A stretch of 9,195 bases of DNA from Chlamydiales bacterium (GTDB lineage Bacteria > Chlamydiota > Chlamydiia > Chlamydiales > FEN-1388). The number at the start of each line of letters is the position of its first letter. The first letter of the stretch is position 1. Location of the stretch: contig JAJFUY010000323.1 of assembly GCA_021372185.1 (NCBI GenBank), forward strand, positions 1 through 9,195. The letters are read 5' to 3'. Of the stretch, positions 7,510 through 9,195 are shown piece after piece. The notes beneath the pieces are model-generated. The model searched no databases. It had not been told where the DNA came from and was given only the letters and a program-made list of their open reading frames with translations. Made by a program: the position numbers and the translations under genes.

Positions 7510-7567
7510 GGCAAATTACACAAAAACCCACTTCAACCAAACCCAGGCTTTGATTCTGTATTGGTAA
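7510..7567. other. Unique spacer between repeat pairs
   Basis: This 58-base stretch between copies A and C is poor in G and rich in A and C on the plus strand. It has no hairpin, reading frame or similarity to the flanking repeats that I can see. Confidence 0.5.
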
Positions 7568-7680
7568 TAGTGTGCCGTAGGTACACCTCATTATTAGCCC
7601 ACAGTGTAGCCGCGAAGTGGCAAACTGTGGGAACCATGTAATTAACATTTAGAGCCACTTTAGTGGCGACTCATTATTTA
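7568..7680 (+). repeat. Three-hairpin repeat element, copy C (inverted relative to A and B)
   Basis: Stem III is GTGTGCC, GTA, GGTACAC (7570-7586). TCATTATTAG follows, then stem II CCCACAG/CTGTGGG (7598-7604 with 7625-7631) enclosing GCCGC, GAA, GTGGC (7609-7621). Stem I is GCCACT/AGTGGC (7654-7667). Compared with copy B, both arms of stems II and III have changed together so that pairing is kept. The AT-rich spacer lacks the run of seven A seen in the same sense of copies A and B. Confidence 0.88.
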
Positions 7681-7788
7681 GTCTCCACTAAAGTGGCTCC
7701 ATTGGTTTTTTTCATATAATTTCCCATGGTTTGGCCCTACGTGCCTACACCATGGGCTAATAATGAACGTGGACCTACGGCCCACAAA
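7671..7788 (-). repeat. Three-hairpin repeat element, copy B
   Basis: Stem I is CCACT/AGTGG (7685-7696), then seven T (7706-7712). Stem II is CCCATGG/CCATGGG (7723-7729 with 7750-7756), with an inner hairpin that has one mismatch. GGGCTAAT follows, then stem III GTGGACC/GGCCCAC (7769-7775 with 7779-7785). With copy C it makes a compound inverted repeat of about 220 bases (7568-7788), whose stem I sequences face each other across TCATTATTTAG. Stretches up to the whole stem III block are identical to copy A. Confidence 0.9.
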
Positions 7789-7825
7789 TTTGTATTTTTT
7801 TCAGGGCCAGGAATGGATTTTCCCT

Positions 7826-8641
7826 CTAACGGATAAAGGTGAATGGTTGGTTTGCTGGGTTGGCGTTGTGTTGGATGATGCTTGAGAGGGTGGCTCGGAT
7901 GTCGTCTTCGGTTTGGAGTGCTGTCACTGGGTTTGCATCGGCAAAAGCGTTTGCTAAGATTTTGGCAAGGTTGTTGGCGTCCATCTTGTTTTTAGCTGAA
8001 TGTGTCGAGACTTTTGCCATGTAGGCAATCGTTAAATCTAAAATGACCCTCTGCTCATCTGTAAAGGGCATATTTTTGATTTGTTCAAAGCCAGCAATAG
8101 TAAGTTTTGCATTTGATTCTTTAAGAACTTTACCCATCACAGCAAATGTTTGGCCAATACTTGGATCAAATGCAAGAGTGTTATTGACAACATGTTTTAG
8201 GGCATTACAAGCAGTTAGAAGAGCATCTTCTGAAACCAACGGCTTTTTGCTAAATTTCTGCAAAAATTGCTGCATTTTAGTTGGGCCTAAATTACTGGCC
8301 GGATTTTTTTGTAATTGAGCGTTTAACTTAGCCAGCGACTCAGACGGCGCACCAACTCTAAACACACCTTCGAGCAAATGGGCATTATTGGCATCAATAA
8401 ATGCGATGAGGTTACGCACCTTTGTTTCTTGTGCCGTATTACCCTGGATATTGGCATTTACTTGAACATTTTTACTTTTTACAGAGGCAAGAAGCTGTTG
8501 GATAAAGTTAGGGGAGGCATTTTGCCCCGGACTGCCACCTGCACGCCAAAACTTCTTTACAGGCTTACTACCTGAAGCTTTTTCTGGCTCATTAATTGGC
8601 TGCTGTACTGGCTGATTACCTGGCCCTTGAACATCGGTCAT
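7826..8641 (-). CDS. RhoGAP-domain protein, candidate host-targeted effector
   Basis: RhoGAP domains speed GTP hydrolysis by Rho-family GTPases, which bacteria lack, so a host protein is the likely partner. The 271-residue protein has a Q-, P- and N-rich, probably disordered start (1-65), then a RhoGAP-like domain (about 72-255). Residues 91-100 (EGVFRVGAPS) match the arginine-finger motif, with R95 as the catalytic finger. Residues 218-229 (NKMDANNLAKIL) match the conserved helix, with N224 at the asparagine that helps bind the GTPase. FLQKFSKKPLV at 126-136 stands where FLRELPEPL is usual, and the lysine of the LK pair appears to be Q124. No signal peptide or membrane segment is visible; export would need another route. 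The start is supported by AGAGGTGA just before the ATG. Codon choice shifts sharply in the last 50 codons. It may be cotranscribed with priA, 55 bases upstream. Domain call is fairly firm; effector role is inference. Confidence 0.8.
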   Translation of the reverse strand: MTDVQGPGNQPVQQPINEPEKASGSKPVKKFWRAGGSPGQNASPNFIQQLLASVKSKNVQVNANIQGNTAQETKVRNLIAFIDANNAHLLEGVFRVGAPSESLAKLNAQLQKNPASNLGPTKMQQFLQKFSKKPLVSEDALLTACNALKHVVNNTLAFDPSIGQTFAVMGKVLKESNAKLTIAGFEQIKNMPFTDEQRVILDLTIAYMAKVSTHSAKNKMDANNLAKILANAFADANPVTALQTEDDIRATLSSIIQHNANPANQPFTFIR

Positions 8642-8644
8642 ATA

Positions 8645-8652
8645 TCACCTCT
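8645..8652 (-). promoter_or_regulatory. Ribosome binding site of the RhoGAP-like gene
   Basis: On the minus strand AGAGGTGA lies three bases before the ATG at 8641, with the GAGG core six bases away. It matches the 16S tail over eight bases with one difference. It fixes this start and implies efficient translation. Confidence 0.7.
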
Positions 8653-8696
8653 AAAATAATTAGCTTAGCTATAACTTACTGTCTATTAATTTACAG

Positions 8697-9195
8697 CTAA
8701 AAGGTATGGGTGGGATCTACGTCGACAAAGCGGGAGATGCTTGAGGGGATTGGCATTTTGCGGTCGGTTTGTTCTATGGCTTGGCAGATTATGCCTATTT
8801 GGGGGCCGCGGACTAAGAATTGGTAGCGGAAGAGGTCTTTTACCTTGGCGTGGCCTGAGGGGACTACTGGATGGCAGACAAAGGCCTCTGGTAGTTCACT
8901 TGTGAGCATCTCTCTAAACTTTGTGGCAAATTCTAGTAATGCCGCTTCGTTTTTGGCGTTAAATAAGAACTTCACTATTTTGCAGTAGGGTGGGTAGCTA
9001 AACATTTTACGTGTGGTGATTTCGTCACCGTAAAATGCTAAGTAATCTTGGGCTGCTGCTTGCTGGATGGTGCTATGTTCTGGCAGGGCAGTTTGTATGA
9101 CAACCTCGCCTGGGGAAACACCCCGTCCAGCTCTTCCTGCTACCTGCGTAATGAGCTGGAAGACGCTTTCTTGCGAGCGAAAATCAGGAATATTT
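8697..9195 (-). CDS. priA: Primosomal protein N' (replication restart helicase PriA), C-terminal part
   Basis: PriA binds stalled forks and D-loops, unwinds the lagging arm and starts reloading of the replicative helicase DnaB. Only the last 165 residues are in the window; the start lies beyond the right edge. The visible part opens with PDFRSQESVFQLITQVAGRAGRG, the helicase motif V/VI region containing the QVAGRAGR signature. GEVVIQTALPEH and a DY-x-x-FY-x-x-E segment follow. The C-terminal domain has SYPPYCKIVKF, GHAKVKDLFRYQFLVRGP and the family ending VDVDPTHTF before TAG. All match PriA order and spacing. The last third of the visible part is rich in C-ending codons. No intrinsic terminator follows, so read-through into the RhoGAP-like gene is likely. 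Confidence 0.96.
   Translation of the reverse strand, partial: NIPDFRSQESVFQLITQVAGRAGRGVSPGEVVIQTALPEHSTIQQAAAQDYLAFYGDEITTRKMFSYPPYCKIVKFLFNAKNEAALLEFATKFREMLTSELPEAFVCHPVVPSGHAKVKDLFRYQFLVRGPQIGIICQAIEQTDRKMPIPSSISRFVDVDPTHTF

Noticed and set aside
7373..7788. CRISPR array
   Set aside because: Units are over 100 bases, occur in both orientations and lack regular unique spacers.
7568..7788. Integron attC site or tRNA-like cloverleaf
   Set aside because: No GTTRRRY/RYYYAAC core boxes, no acceptor-stem or T-loop consensus, and no integrase gene in view.
7671..7788. Bidirectional intrinsic terminator as the full explanation of the repeats
   Set aside because: In the minus-strand direction the hairpins are followed by A-runs, not U-runs. 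The plus-strand T-run is displaced from its stem, and related elements lie between divergent genes.
8378..8575. Plus-strand frames opposite the RhoGAP-like gene
   Set aside because: They are antisense to a gene with a strong ribosome binding site and recognisable domain motifs, and show none themselves.
8655..8696. Promoter between priA and the RhoGAP-like gene
   Set aside because: The 55-base gap is AT-rich and gives several weak -10 matches, but none pairs with a convincing -35. A short TAGCT-T-AGCTA palindrome is present but too small to interpret.

Overview
This 9.2 kb window looks like the chromosome of a host-associated, probably intracellular bacterium. Two signs point that way. One is a UvrA excinuclease subunit in which two complete UvrA copies are fused head to tail, an arrangement I know from Chlamydiae. 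The other is a gene for a eukaryotic-type RhoGAP domain, expected of a protein that acts inside a eukaryotic host. Chlamydiota and Candidatus Dependentiae both fit; the window does not decide between them, and no 16S or other marker is present.

Layout. Positions 1-4965 (minus strand) hold the double uvrA, which runs off the left edge. The divergent gap 4966-5317 holds the uvrA ribosome binding site, a candidate promoter and a large inverted pair of hairpin elements. Positions 5318-6325 (plus) encode a small protein that resembles a histidine phosphatase with most catalytic residues replaced. Its stop codon overlaps the start of mnmH (6325-7386, plus), the tRNA 2-selenouridine synthase. The convergent gap 7387-7825 is packed with three-hairpin repeats. 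Positions 7826-8641 (minus) encode the RhoGAP-like protein. It lies 55 bases downstream of the 3' end of priA (8697 to the right edge, minus), the primosomal helicase.

How the parts relate. uvrA and priA are DNA repair and replication-restart genes. The phosphatase-like gene and mnmH form a translationally coupled pair. The RhoGAP-like gene is the likely host-interaction gene, following a housekeeping gene on the same strand.

The most unusual feature is the family of structured intergenic repeats. Each has the order stem III, TTAGCCC-containing spacer, stem II (often with an inner hairpin), AT-rich spacer, stem I. Stem sequences differ between copies while pairing is kept. Wherever a non-Watson-Crick pair can be read as G-U, it is G-U in the same element orientation, which suggests selection on an RNA. 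One copy supplies the stop codon of mnmH. A diverged pair of the same architecture lies between uvrA and the phosphatase-like gene.
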